A DNA stretch of 44,891 bases from CAZBNB01 sp964493245 (GCA_964493245.1 CAZBNB010000023.1:1-44891), one strand, 5' to 3'; numbered from the stretch's first letter, positions 33,574-42,454 are shown. Notes: generated by a model not told the origin, from the letters alone. A program made the numbers and translations.

Positions 33574-35346
33574 ATGTCTATAGAAAACGGCTTCGCTGCG
33601 GCAGCCTTTGGTAACACACTAACCGATTTAGGAGAAGGTGCAGCAGCACTTGCAAGCACAGTCAAGAAAAATATAAATAAGCTGCCTACAGGCGGCTACA
33701 CTATGCGCTTTGCGCGTAATGCCGCTGCAGATGGACTTGCATACATTCCAATCCTTGGTACGTTTGGTAGCTGGGTTCTGCGTCACAAAGACACCGCAAG
33801 AGTGGCTGAATTATCTCCTACCAAGATGCACGCGAAACTCGATGAGTATGGTGAAAGCTACAATTTAACAAAGTTCCAAGCATTATCTGAGACTGCGATT
33901 GAAGGCATTCACAGCAGTGCATCACACATAATAGGTAGTAAAGGCACGGTCGATATCAGTGCACTTGAATCAATCAGTAAAACGTTTGACAAGAACAACG
34001 ATCCTGCTGCTGTTAATGCTAGACAAGATGCTATTAAAGCTGTCAATACTACGCTCAGTGATGGTATTCCTAAAACTAAATTGGGTGCAATACAAGATAA
34101 ATTTAATGATATAAAGCGCGCTATTGAAAAAGGGGAAAACCCAAGCGATCCTAAACTGGCTGCCGATACAAAACTTGACCCTATATACACACCTTATGCC
34201 GCAGCAGAGGCATTTAATAATATTTATGCTGTTGCGCAAGAAGAGTTGAAAGAAGAGCGTAAAACAGCCTTAGAAAAATTAGAAGCGTTATTCAAAGAGG
34301 CCACGCCCATATCTGACTTTCAAAAGAACTTCGCCTTACTGTTTAATGCAAAAGCTCGAACCGACGATGAAATTCGTGCCACCATTAAAGAACACAAAAA
34401 AAGCATTATTGATGAAGTCTCTGCCAGCTATACAAAAGCTGAAAATGAACTCAAAGAACAACTTGAAGGTAAACCAGCAAGCAAAGACGCGAATGGTAAA
34501 GATGTCGAAGCGGTTGACGGCATGAAGGAAAAGGTCCGTATTGCCTCAAATGCCAGCAAAGCTGATTTAATTTCACGTATTAATGTATTTGAAGGGTTAT
34601 GCAAACTAGACCCCAAAGTAACCCTACCCAATCAAGAATTAACAGGAACCGTCAGCTCTAATGATATCACCATGGATCCCGCTGCCAAAAGACGATGCTT
34701 AAAAAATTTAAGCCGTAAGCAGCTAAATGAAATAGAAATTGCTGGGTGGGCCTGGGGGAAAAGAACCCGTGGAGATAAAACATCAGATGGCACAAAGCTG
34801 ATGATTCAAAATGAAAACGGTGAATTTAGAGCGGGGCTTAAGGTCCCCGGTCTCTGGTTTCCCTACCACAAAGCCACACCACAGCAATTATTCAAAGATA
34901 TGCTGGAAGTAACCGATTTAGTATTGGCACAAGGCGAAGTGCCTCCCAAAATAAAATGGGATATTGACGCAACAACGGATGAGCTCAGAGACAAAATGAT
35001 CGTGGCTGCGTGTTTAGCCGCGTATGCCCGCGGAGTTGACCCAAAACATGTGACAATAAATGCCAGCGGCTCTCCTGAAGAAAAAAAGAATTTCACAAAA
35101 AAAAATGCGGCCGACCCTGAGGTCATGCAAATTCTGAGAGCATCCGGCGATGAAGAGGTTAAGAAAATGCTCGATGCTTGGCAAAAGGAAGAAAAAGCGA
35201 TTGAAGGAAAAAATAATAAAGTACAAACACAAGCGTCAATCAAAATGAGCATCCAATCGCTGGTTGAAAAGCAAACGGTTGAGTCCGCTAAAGATCTGAA
35301 TCCAGATGAGGACAACAGCTTAGCACATAATCCTCCTAGAATGTGA
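33574..35346 (+). CDS. Unknown 590-aa coiled-coil protein (possible effector)
   Basis: I do not recognise a family. The N-terminal region (about 1-75) is Ala/Gly-rich with a mildly hydrophobic stretch (YIPILGTFGSWVL). A long charged helical section with coiled-coil character follows (about 190-330, rich in Lys/Glu: EELKEERKTALEKLEALFKE). The globular C-terminal domain (about 355-510) contains WAWGKRTRGDKTSDGTKL, GLWFPYHKATPQQLFKDM and AAYARGVDPKHVTINASGS. The C-terminus is acidic then polar (DLNPDEDNSLAHNPPRM). It has its own promoter and no operon partners, and it stands between metQ and a cluster of palindromes. The architecture is typical of effectors of intracellular gammaproteobacteria, but this is not proven. 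Confidence 0.75.
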   Translation: MSIENGFAAAAFGNTLTDLGEGAAALASTVKKNINKLPTGGYTMRFARNAAADGLAYIPILGTFGSWVLRHKDTARVAELSPTKMHAKLDEYGESYNLTKFQALSETAIEGIHSSASHIIGSKGTVDISALESISKTFDKNNDPAAVNARQDAIKAVNTTLSDGIPKTKLGAIQDKFNDIKRAIEKGENPSDPKLAADTKLDPIYTPYAAAEAFNNIYAVAQEELKEERKTALEKLEALFKEATPISDFQKNFALLFNAKARTDDEIRATIKEHKKSIIDEVSASYTKAENELKEQLEGKPASKDANGKDVEAVDGMKEKVRIASNASKADLISRINVFEGLCKLDPKVTLPNQELTGTVSSNDITMDPAAKRRCLKNLSRKQLNEIEIAGWAWGKRTRGDKTSDGTKLMIQNENGEFRAGLKVPGLWFPYHKATPQQLFKDMLEVTDLVLAQGEVPPKIKWDIDATTDELRDKMIVAACLAAYARGVDPKHVTINASGSPEEKKNFTKKNAADPEVMQILRASGDEEVKKMLDAWQKEEKAIEGKNNKVQTQASIKMSIQSLVEKQTVESAKDLNPDEDNSLAHNPPRM

Positions 35347-35445
35347 GCAGCGAAAATCGATCAATATGTTCAGGCCACAGGAGAGAACCGCTGTGAACAA
35401 TGGCTCTGCTGTCATTCCTGCGAAAGCAGGAGTTATCTAGCACGA

Positions 35446-35642
35446 CGCCTTAAAATGCAGGGTAAACGCATCTAATTTTTGAGCACAAATCACGGCTTTG
35501 TCGGCTACGTCCTGCGCTTTATGCGCATAATCCATACAATTTTAATCAAGATCGCAATCTGGATTTCGCGCATAAAGCGCGTAACGCAGACAAAGTGACT
35601 TTATATCACACGATTAGATGCGTTTGCCCTGCCTTAAGATGT
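35446..35642. mobile_element. About 197-bp MITE-like palindrome
   Basis: Arms of about 80 bp: GCAGGGTAAACGCATCTAAT on the left pairs with ATTAGATGCGTTTGCCCTGC on the right (one mismatch). The inner stem GCGCTTTATGCGC (35514-35526) pairs perfectly with GCGCATAAAGCGC (35568-35580). It lies in the 458-bp gap after the 590-aa gene; that gap also holds a CCTGC-gaaa-GCAGG hairpin (about 35416-35431), repeat copy C and a further hairpin. No ORF. Confidence 0.75.
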
Positions 35643-35644
35643 AA

Positions 35645-35688
35645 TCTTCACAACCTCGCTCTTGAACCTCGGAGAACGGTCAAATGAT
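35645..35688 (+). repeat. Dispersed intergenic repeat, copy C
   Basis: The stretch CTCTTGAACCTCGGAGAACG and its surroundings match copy A at 797-842 nearly base for base over about 35 bp. Confidence 0.65.
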
Positions 35689-35698
35689 ACCTAAGTGC

Positions 35699-35775
35699 CT
35701 GTTGTTGGGGGAAGCGCGAAGCAATCTCGAGCTCTGTGTGCTTACTCTGGGTTGCTTCGCTTTGCTCACAGGACG
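35699..35775. other. Imperfect hairpin before the ppiD 3' end
   Basis: GAAGCGCGAAGCAATC pairs with GGTTGCTTCGCTTTGC, with outer CCTG/CAGG. It could act as a terminator-like structure for ppiD (minus strand) or be another palindromic repeat. Confidence 0.4.
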
Positions 35776-35804
35776 GCGTCATAAATATTCGCCGCTATGT
35801 GGAA

Positions 35805-37715
35805 TCAAACTGGATGTTTAACAATCGTTGCTTTTTTCATTAAATCATTGATGTACAGGTTATAGTCCATCAAGCCATTGCTCGCTTCGATTTGTTGTTT
35901 GATACTGGCAATTTGCTCTTTGTCTAAAGAGTCTAATTTGCCGTTATTTACTTGCTTTAAATGCACAATGGCATAGTCACCACCGACCAGTGCGCACCCA
36001 GCTTTGTCTCCTTTGCTAGGTAAATTAAAAGCCAGCTCATTAATAGCACCTGTCACCGTGTCTGAATCTCGAGTGACATCCAAGACGTCTTCCCAAATGA
36101 ATGGATTTGAACTTTCAAATTTGAAGTGACCAAATTTTAATGAGTCAATAGAAGAAATTTGCTTACCACTTTGCGCGATTTTAAGTAGCTCTTGACCAAA
36201 ACGCTTGGCTTCGGCTTCTGCTTTTTTATGTGCTAATTTCTTAGCAATTAATAACTTAACGTCCACTAACGCTTTTTCACTTGCCGGCACATGTTGATTA
36301 ACTCGAATCACAACCACGCTGTCATTATCGAGCTGGATCGGATCGCTGTTATTCGCGAATTTCAACACATCTTGGCTAAAGGCAGAGCGGATGATTTGTT
36401 TGTTTTTGGTAATCTCATTATCACCCCCTTGACGATCAAACAACGCAGTATGATTCACGGGTAATTTTAATACTTTGGCAACCAACGACAATGAGTCAGG
36501 GGTCTGATAACTTAAATCAGCCAACTGCTCTAACGCTTGGGTGTATTTCATTTGTGCCATTTCGGTCAGTAACTGCTCACGAATAACCGGGCGCACATCT
36601 TCAAATGATTTGGTTGCCGCTGGTTGATAGGCCACTAGCTTGAAAAGTTCGTATCCTTGCGCTGTTTTAATCGGTGCTAATAGCTGCCCAGGTGTTGTCA
36701 ACGACGCTAAATCTTTGTCAAATGGAGTATGTCCAGCCACAAGCCATGGTAGCAGAATATTATCTGTAGAAGTGTTGTTGGCTAGTCTGGCCTTCGCTTG
36801 TGCTTCAAATTGTTGTGGGTCTTCTTGTAACGACTGGTACAACTGCTGTGCTTCTTCATGCACTTTTTCTTGTGAATCTGCATTCGCATTGGCTGGGAAA
36901 GGCAACATAATATGTGCAACCTGCCATTGCGCTGGCTTCAAATAATTGCTTTGATTTTCTTCATAAAAGCGGCGTAATTGATCCGTAGATAGAACAAGAT
37001 GACTCTTGATATCACGCATGGATAAGCGCACGTAATCAATGCTTACTTTTTCAGGCGTTAAAAAGATATTTTTATGTTTAGTGTAGTATGAGCGCACATC
37101 CTCATCTGAAATATCGACTTGATTTAAAAATTGCAGTGCAGGGATACGTAAGTATGCATAGTTCCGTGTTTGTAAATATAGCTTCACAAAGTGTGTTAAT
37201 TCGTTTGGTAAAGAAAACGCCGTACCAATCAAAGCAAAGCGCTGTTGATTCAGCAGCATGCCTTGGCGTACTTCTTGTTGAAACGACTCAGGCGTAAAGA
37301 ATGCATTATTCAAGGCTTGAGCGTAGCGATTTGTAGAAAAATGGCCATCCACTTGAAACTGAGGAATACTGACAATCGCTGCATTTGCTTGCGCAGGGTT
37401 TACTTCAAAGCCCTGTTTGCGTGCTGATTGTAAACTCAAACTGTTAACAATCATGTCATCAAGCACTTCTTGTTTAAGTTGATGTTCTCTGGCTAGATTT
37501 AATTCGCCGATATCATGCAATTGGCGTGTTCTACGATAGCTGAGATCAAAGGCTTGTTTACCGATGGGTTGCCCATTCACAACAGCCTGCGGCGCTGCTT
37601 CGTGACGGGACTGAAGATAATAGTCAACACCAAATAAGGTGAAAGTCACCGTTACCAACACCACAACAATCCACGCAACGGCACCTTGGATACGCTCATT
37701 TAACTTTTGCAGCAT
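35805..37715 (-). CDS. ppiD: Periplasmic chaperone / peptidyl-prolyl isomerase PpiD (SurA-N domain)
   Basis: A membrane-anchored periplasmic folding factor acting on newly translocated envelope proteins near SecYEG. The 636-aa product has one N-terminal transmembrane helix (AWIVVVLVTVTFTLFGVDYY, about residues 14-33), a SurA-like N-terminal chaperone region (about 35-250), a parvulin-type domain (about 258-360, starting QWQVAHIMLPF) and a C-terminal chaperone-like part. PpiD parvulin domains are usually catalytically weak. GGAA precedes ATG 37715. It lies downstream of the hupB-tRNA unit on the same strand, as in many gammaproteobacteria, but separated by a terminator and a palindromic element. 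Confidence 0.93.
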   Translation of the reverse strand: MLQKLNERIQGAVAWIVVVLVTVTFTLFGVDYYLQSRHEAAPQAVVNGQPIGKQAFDLSYRRTRQLHDIGELNLAREHQLKQEVLDDMIVNSLSLQSARKQGFEVNPAQANAAIVSIPQFQVDGHFSTNRYAQALNNAFFTPESFQQEVRQGMLLNQQRFALIGTAFSLPNELTHFVKLYLQTRNYAYLRIPALQFLNQVDISDEDVRSYYTKHKNIFLTPEKVSIDYVRLSMRDIKSHLVLSTDQLRRFYEENQSNYLKPAQWQVAHIMLPFPANANADSQEKVHEEAQQLYQSLQEDPQQFEAQAKARLANNTSTDNILLPWLVAGHTPFDKDLASLTTPGQLLAPIKTAQGYELFKLVAYQPAATKSFEDVRPVIREQLLTEMAQMKYTQALEQLADLSYQTPDSLSLVAKVLKLPVNHTALFDRQGGDNEITKNKQIIRSAFSQDVLKFANNSDPIQLDNDSVVVIRVNQHVPASEKALVDVKLLIAKKLAHKKAEAEAKRFGQELLKIAQSGKQISSIDSLKFGHFKFESSNPFIWEDVLDVTRDSDTVTGAINELAFNLPSKGDKAGCALVGGDYAIVHLKQVNNGKLDSLDKEQIASIKQQIEASNGLMDYNLYINDLMKKATIVKHPV

Positions 37716-37800
37716 AGCTATTATTCCAAAAACAAATCAACATCATGATCGTAAGAGTCCACGCCTTGACTTACAGTGAACAACTGCACGTTGGCGCATT

Positions 37801-37964
37801 TATACCTTAAGCTCATGGGTTTTTGGTTTTTTAGCACTCAGATATGGTTCAGCTCGTGTGTTAAAAAATGCGCGCATAGTTATTCATATGTAAGCCTTTT
37901 TTAACACACGAAATGAGCATAGATAGGATGCTAAAAAACCAAAAACTCATGTGCGTAAGGTATA
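37801..37964. mobile_element. 164-bp MITE-like palindrome upstream of ppiD
   Basis: TATACCTTA (37801-37809) and TAAGGTATA (37956-37964) are the ends. Inside, GTTTTTGGTTTTTTAGCA pairs with TGCTAAAAAACCAAAAAC, and CGTGTGTTAAAAAA pairs with TTTTTTAACACACG. The arms are about 75 bp. There is no ORF and no obvious target duplication. It fills much of the 416-bp gap between ppiD and the tRNA genes; the rest of the gap (37965-38057) shows nothing recognisable. Confidence 0.75.
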
Positions 37965-38057
37965 TTTGCAGTAAAATATCACAATTTACGTGACATTAAT
38001 AGTAATTGCCACGTCATCCGTATGTGAACATTGTGAAATGACTTTTTCGTTCAAACT

Positions 38058-38098
38058 GCGCCAAATATGGCTGTTCCCTTGTGAGGCGTGAACATTAC
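38058..38098 (-). repeat. Dispersed intergenic repeat, copy E (inverted)
   Basis: Reverse complement of the copy D core: minus strand GTAATGTTCACGCCTCAC, then GGGAACAGCCATATTTGGCG. It adjoins the tRNA terminator. Confidence 0.6.
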
Positions 38099-38099
38099 T

Positions 38100-38124
38100 A
38101 AAAAAAATGCGCCCTTAGGCGCAC
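38100..38124 (-). terminator. Terminator of the hupB-tRNA(Val)-tRNA(Asp) unit
   Basis: On the minus strand: stem TGCGCC-TAAG-GGCGCA followed by eight T residues, just past tRNA(Asp). Confidence 0.9.
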
Positions 38125-38131
38125 TTTGTAT

Positions 38132-38208
38132 TGGCGGAGTGGACGGGGCTCGAACCCGCGACCCCCGGCGTGACAGGCCGGTATTCTGACCAACTGAACT
38201 ACCACTCC
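38132..38208 (-). tRNA. tRNA-Asp (GTC)
   Basis: A 77-nt cloverleaf including encoded CCA. Acceptor GGAGTGG / CCACTCC, anticodon stem-loop CCGGCCTGTCACGCCGG with anticodon GTC, T-arm GCGGGTTCGAGCCCCGT. It lies 6 nt downstream of tRNA(Val), in one transcript. Confidence 0.97.
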
Positions 38209-38214
38209 TAAACT

Positions 38215-38290
38215 TGGTGGGTGCTGTAGGGATCGAACCTACGACCCTCGCCTTGTAAGGGCGATGCTCTCCCAGCTGAGCTAAGCACCC
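38215..38290 (-). tRNA. tRNA-Val (TAC)
   Basis: A 76-nt cloverleaf including encoded CCA. Acceptor GGGTGCT / AGCACCC, D-arm AGCTCAGCTGGGAGAGC, anticodon stem-loop CGCCCTTACAAGGCG with anticodon TAC, T-arm GTAGGTTCGATCCCTAC. Its 5' end is only 8 nt past the hupB stop codon. Confidence 0.97.
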
Positions 38291-38298
38291 GAATACGA

Positions 38299-38577
38299 TT
38301 ACTTCTCTTGCACGGCTTCTTTTAATGATTTGCCGGCTTTAAACTTAGCAACACGAGCAGCTTTAATATTGATAGTCTGCCCAGTTTGAGGATTACGGCC
38401 CGTGCGTGCAGAACGAACTGATGTTGAGAAAGAACCAAATCCTGGTAACACAACCTGATCACCACTTTTTAAAGCACCGGTAACAGTCGTAGTAAAAACA
38501 TCTAATACTTTACTGGCTGCAACCTTGGTTAAACCTGCTCCTTCAGCAATGGCATCAATCAATTCACTCTTATTCAT
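38299..38577 (-). CDS. hupB: DNA-binding protein HU-beta
   Basis: A 92-aa histone-like nucleoid protein that bends DNA as a dimer. It has the HU signature: MNKSELIDAIAEGAGLTKVAA, VLPGFGSFS and the beta-arm stretch ARTGRNPQTGQTI with the conserved Pro. It ends KAGKSLKEAV. AAGGGG precedes ATG 38577. It lies downstream of lon, as is usual for hupB, with its own promoter in the 143-bp gap, and is followed at once by tRNA(Val) and tRNA(Asp), with a terminator after the tRNAs. Confidence 0.97.
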   Translation of the reverse strand: MNKSELIDAIAEGAGLTKVAASKVLDVFTTTVTGALKSGDQVVLPGFGSFSTSVRSARTGRNPQTGQTINIKAARVAKFKAGKSLKEAVQEK

Positions 38578-38658
38578 CTTATCCCCTTAGTAGTTAGTCA
38601 TCCTTTTACACCTTTAACTTTACTGCTTTAAGGCGCATCGGTCTACAGACCTGAATTG

Positions 38659-38687
38659 ATTAAATCAGATCTGTGTTTCCTCGTCAA
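38659..38687 (-). promoter_or_regulatory. Probable hupB promoter
   Basis: On the minus strand: -35 TTGACG (38687-38682), a 17-bp spacer and -10 TTTAAT (38664-38659). It would drive hupB and the two tRNAs independently of lon. Confidence 0.6.
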
Positions 38688-38720
38688 ACTATACTTGCTA
38701 GCCGGACGAGAATATACGCC

Positions 38721-41165
38721 TTATTTTTCGTTATGTAAATCCTTCTTTACATTTATTTCAGTCTTTTTTTTACTCTTGGTGCTTTTTTTAACAACGGCCT
38801 TCATTTCTGGGTTACGTTGTAAGGCTAAATTCAAAACTTCCTCAATGGTTGTCACAGGGTGAATGGTTAATTTTTTCAAAATATTCGCAGGAATTTCCGT
38901 CAAATCTTTTTTATTTTCTTCCGGAATAATGACTTGCTTAATCCCACCACGATGTGCAGCCAAAAGCTTTTCTTTTAGACCACCAATAGGCAACACTTGT
39001 CCTCGCAACGTAATTTCACCCGTCATAGCAACGTCAGCGCGCACTGGAATATGTGTCACCACAGATACCAACGCGGTACACATGCCGATACCTGCACTCG
39101 GGCCATCTTTAGGTGTGGCACCTTCAGGGACATGCACATGAAAGTCCTGCTTTTCAAAAAAGTTATCCGGCAAACCGTATTTTTTAATACGCCCACGCAC
39201 AACCGTCATCGCCGCATGAATAGATTCTTGCATCACCGCACCCAGCTGCCCTGTATGTAAGGTTTTACCCTTACCAGGCATCATGGACGCTTCGATAGTT
39301 AATAACTCGCCACCGACACTGGTCCACGCCAATCCGGTAACTTGTCCCACCTGATCCACGGTTTCCGCCAAACCATAGCGAAACTTCTTCACCCCTAAGA
39401 ATTTTTCAATATTCTTAGGACTGACGCTCACTTTGTTAACGCGTTTACTGGATAAAATATCTTTGACAACACGACGGCAAATATGTGCCAACTCACGCTC
39501 GAGGTTTCGTACCCCTGCTTCACGTGTATAGTAGCGAACAATATCGTGAATCGCGCCATCGGCTATTTCTATTTCCTGATCCTTTAAGCCGTTTAACTGC
39601 TTTTGCTTCGGGATGAGATAATCTTTTGATATATGGACTTTTTCATCTTCGGTATAACCCGCGAGACGAATCACTTCCATTCTATCTAACAAAGGCGCTG
39701 GGATTTCGAGTGAGTTTGCGGTTGCAATAAACATCACATCACTGAGATCATAATTGACTTCTAAATAATGATCGTTAAAAGTGTGATTTTGCTCTGGATC
39801 CAATACCTCTAATAATGCAGATGCCGGATCTCCTCGAAAATCCATAGCCATTTTATCGACTTCATCAAGCATGATCAGTGGATTTTTAACGCCGGCTTTA
39901 CATAATTTCTGAATAATTTTTCCAGGCATTGAGCCAATGTAAGTGCGTCGATGCCCACGAATTTCTGCCTCATCACGCACACCACCTAAAGCAATACGGA
40001 TAAATGTACGCCCAGTGGCATTTGCAATCGATTGCCCCAACGATGTTTTACCAACGCCCGGTGGACCGACTAAACAGAGAATAGGACCCTTAAGACGCTT
40101 CACACGCTGTTGAACAGCTAAATACTCGATGATCCGTTCTTTGACCTTTTCTAATCCGTAATGATCTTTATCTAAAAGCTTTTCTGCTTTATTGAGATCA
40201 AACTGAATGCGATTACGTTTTTTCCAAGGAACACTGAGTATCCAATCCAAATAACTGCGAATCACGGTTGCTTCAGCAGACATGGGTGGCATCAGTTTTA
40301 ATTTTTTAACTTCTGCATGGGCTTTATCCAAGGCTTCTTTAGGCATACCTGCTTTTGCAATAGCTCGCTCAAGTTGCTCAATTTCACTACCCTCTTCGCC
40401 CATTTCGCCTAATTCTTTCTGAATGGCTTTGATTTGCTCGTTTAAATAATATTCGCGTTGGCTTTTTTCCATTTGACGCTTAACGCGCCCACGCACACGC
40501 TTTTCAACTTGCAGTAAATCAATTTCATTTTCAATTGCTGCCATCAGGCGTTCAAGTCTTAAACCGACATCTAATTCCTCAAGCATTTCTTGCTTGTCAT
40601 CAACCTTTAAGTTGAGATGTGCCGCAATGGTGTCTGTAAGACGACCAGGCTCTTCAATACTAGCCAGTGATCCCAATACTTCGGGTGGAATTTTTTTATT
40701 GAGTTTGATGTACTGCTCGAATTGTGACATCAAAGAACGGGTCATAATTTGAATTTCTTGTTCTTTGAATGCTTTATTGATGTCTTCAACTGGCTCAAGC
40801 TCAGCGGCAATATATCCGCCTTCTTCCGGTAAAGAAAATGATTTAACCTGAACGCGCTGCTCGCCTTCTACCAGGACCTTCACGGTACCATCCGGTAGCT
40901 TTAGCAATTGCAATAAACTCGATACCGTACCCATTTTGAACAAATCATCTGGGCCTGGATCATCGTCAGCAGACTTCCGCTGAGCAACCAAAACAATGCG
41001 CTTGTTTTCGATCATAGCCGCTTCAAGCGCACGAATGGACTTTTGTCGTCCTACAAATAATGGAATCACCATGTGCGGATAAACGACAACATCTCGAAGT
41101 GGTAATACGGGTAAATTGGACAAATCAACTACTTCTGTCGATGGCAACTCACTCTCAACCGACAT
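38721..41165 (-). CDS. lon: ATP-dependent protease Lon
   Basis: An 814-aa AAA+ protease that degrades misfolded and regulatory proteins. The domain order is complete: an N-terminal substrate-binding domain (about 12-205, PLRDVVVYPHMVIPLFVGR), a coiled middle part, the AAA+ module with Walker A GPPGVGKTSLG and Walker B PLIMLDEVDK, and the C-terminal protease domain with the catalytic Ser in KDGPSAGIGM and the Lys in GGLKEKLLAAHRGG. The C-terminus has a Lys-rich tail (KKSTKSKKKTEINVKKD). It follows clpX after 14 bp and is followed by hupB. Confidence 0.98.
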   Translation of the reverse strand: MSVESELPSTEVVDLSNLPVLPLRDVVVYPHMVIPLFVGRQKSIRALEAAMIENKRIVLVAQRKSADDDPGPDDLFKMGTVSSLLQLLKLPDGTVKVLVEGEQRVQVKSFSLPEEGGYIAAELEPVEDINKAFKEQEIQIMTRSLMSQFEQYIKLNKKIPPEVLGSLASIEEPGRLTDTIAAHLNLKVDDKQEMLEELDVGLRLERLMAAIENEIDLLQVEKRVRGRVKRQMEKSQREYYLNEQIKAIQKELGEMGEEGSEIEQLERAIAKAGMPKEALDKAHAEVKKLKLMPPMSAEATVIRSYLDWILSVPWKKRNRIQFDLNKAEKLLDKDHYGLEKVKERIIEYLAVQQRVKRLKGPILCLVGPPGVGKTSLGQSIANATGRTFIRIALGGVRDEAEIRGHRRTYIGSMPGKIIQKLCKAGVKNPLIMLDEVDKMAMDFRGDPASALLEVLDPEQNHTFNDHYLEVNYDLSDVMFIATANSLEIPAPLLDRMEVIRLAGYTEDEKVHISKDYLIPKQKQLNGLKDQEIEIADGAIHDIVRYYTREAGVRNLERELAHICRRVVKDILSSKRVNKVSVSPKNIEKFLGVKKFRYGLAETVDQVGQVTGLAWTSVGGELLTIEASMMPGKGKTLHTGQLGAVMQESIHAAMTVVRGRIKKYGLPDNFFEKQDFHVHVPEGATPKDGPSAGIGMCTALVSVVTHIPVRADVAMTGEITLRGQVLPIGGLKEKLLAAHRGGIKQVIIPEENKKDLTEIPANILKKLTIHPVTTIEEVLNLALQRNPEMKAVVKKSTKSKKKTEINVKKDLHNEK

Positions 41166-41179
41166 AATACGCCCCTTAG

Positions 41180-42436
41180 TTAAACGACTGATCGATCATC
41201 TTCCTGATTTTCATATCTCAAAATCGGCTGCGTCATATTTTTGACAACATTTTCGTCAACAATGACTTCTTTTACATTATCCATGGATGGCAACTCATAC
41301 ATGGTATCTAATAAAATAGCTTCTAAGGTTGCACGTAAACCACGCGCACCAATTTTTCTCGCCAAAGCGCGTTTTGCAATTTCATGCAGTGCGTCTTCTT
41401 TGAATTCCAACTGTGCATTTTCCATTTTGAACAAAGCACAAAATTGCTTAATCAGCGCATTTTTGGGTTTCGTCAAAATATCTATGAGTGCCGCTTCGTC
41501 TAATTCATGTAAAGTAGCAACAACAGGTAAACGACCTACAAACTCAGGAATCAAGCCGTATTTAACTAAATCATCTGGCTCTAACTGCTCTAAGGTTTGT
41601 ACAAAATCATGATTGTCTTTTTTGTTAAGCTCAGCGGAAAAACCAATACCTGATTTATCACTGCGTTGACGGACAATCTTATCAAGACCCGCGAAAGCAC
41701 CACCACAAATAAACAAAATATTAGAAGTATCTACTTGTAAAAACTCTTGCTGTGGGTGTTTTCGACCGCCTTGAGGTGGTACCGATGCCACAGTGCCCTC
41801 TATAAGCTTCAATAAGGCCTGCTGCACGCCCTCACCAGAGACGTCGCGCGTAATCGATGGATTATCAGATTTACGAGAAATCTTATCAATCTCATCAATA
41901 TAGACAATACCACGCTGCGCTTTAGCAATATCGTAATCACATTTTTGTAACAACTTTTGAATGATGTTTTCTACATCTTCACCAACATATCCGGCTTCGG
42001 TCAATGTTGTCGCATCTGCGATAGCAAATGGCACATTTAAAATACGTGCCAGTGTTTGCGCAAGTAAGGTTTTACCACTGCCTGTTGGGCCAATTAATAA
42101 GATGTTACTTTTACCTAATTCGATATCGTCCTCTGTCTTGCGATACATGCGTTTGTAGTGGTTATAAACCGCTACAGACAGGACTTTTTTTGCATGGACT
42201 TGGCCGATCACATACTCGTCAAGAAAAGCGGCGATTTCTTTTGGCTTTGGTAAATGAATTTCTGCTGTTTCGGGTGTACTTTTGGATTCTTCTCGAATGA
42301 TGTCATTGCACAATTCTACGCATTCATCGCACACAAAAACCGACGGGCCAGCAATTAATTTTTTGACCTCGTTCTGACTTTTACCACAAAATGAACAATA
42401 CAGCACCTTCGTGCCACCACTTCCAGCTTTACCCAT
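41180..42436 (-). CDS. clpX: ATP-dependent Clp protease ATPase ClpX
   Basis: The AAA+ unfoldase that feeds substrates to ClpP. The 418-aa product has an N-terminal zinc-binding domain (CSFCGKSQNEV, then CDECVELC), Walker A GPTGSGKTLLAQ, Walker B GIVYIDEIDKI, the ClpP-binding IGF loop present as SGIGFSAEL, and a C-terminal sensor region. It lies 18 bp after clpP and 14 bp before lon, in the tig-clpP-clpX-lon run. Confidence 0.98.
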   Translation of the reverse strand: MGKAGSGGTKVLYCSFCGKSQNEVKKLIAGPSVFVCDECVELCNDIIREESKSTPETAEIHLPKPKEIAAFLDEYVIGQVHAKKVLSVAVYNHYKRMYRKTEDDIELGKSNILLIGPTGSGKTLLAQTLARILNVPFAIADATTLTEAGYVGEDVENIIQKLLQKCDYDIAKAQRGIVYIDEIDKISRKSDNPSITRDVSGEGVQQALLKLIEGTVASVPPQGGRKHPQQEFLQVDTSNILFICGGAFAGLDKIVRQRSDKSGIGFSAELNKKDNHDFVQTLEQLEPDDLVKYGLIPEFVGRLPVVATLHELDEAALIDILTKPKNALIKQFCALFKMENAQLEFKEDALHEIAKRALARKIGARGLRATLEAILLDTMYELPSMDNVKEVIVDENVVKNMTQPILRYENQEDDRSVV

Positions 42437-42454
42437 TCGATTAACCCCTTTTTA

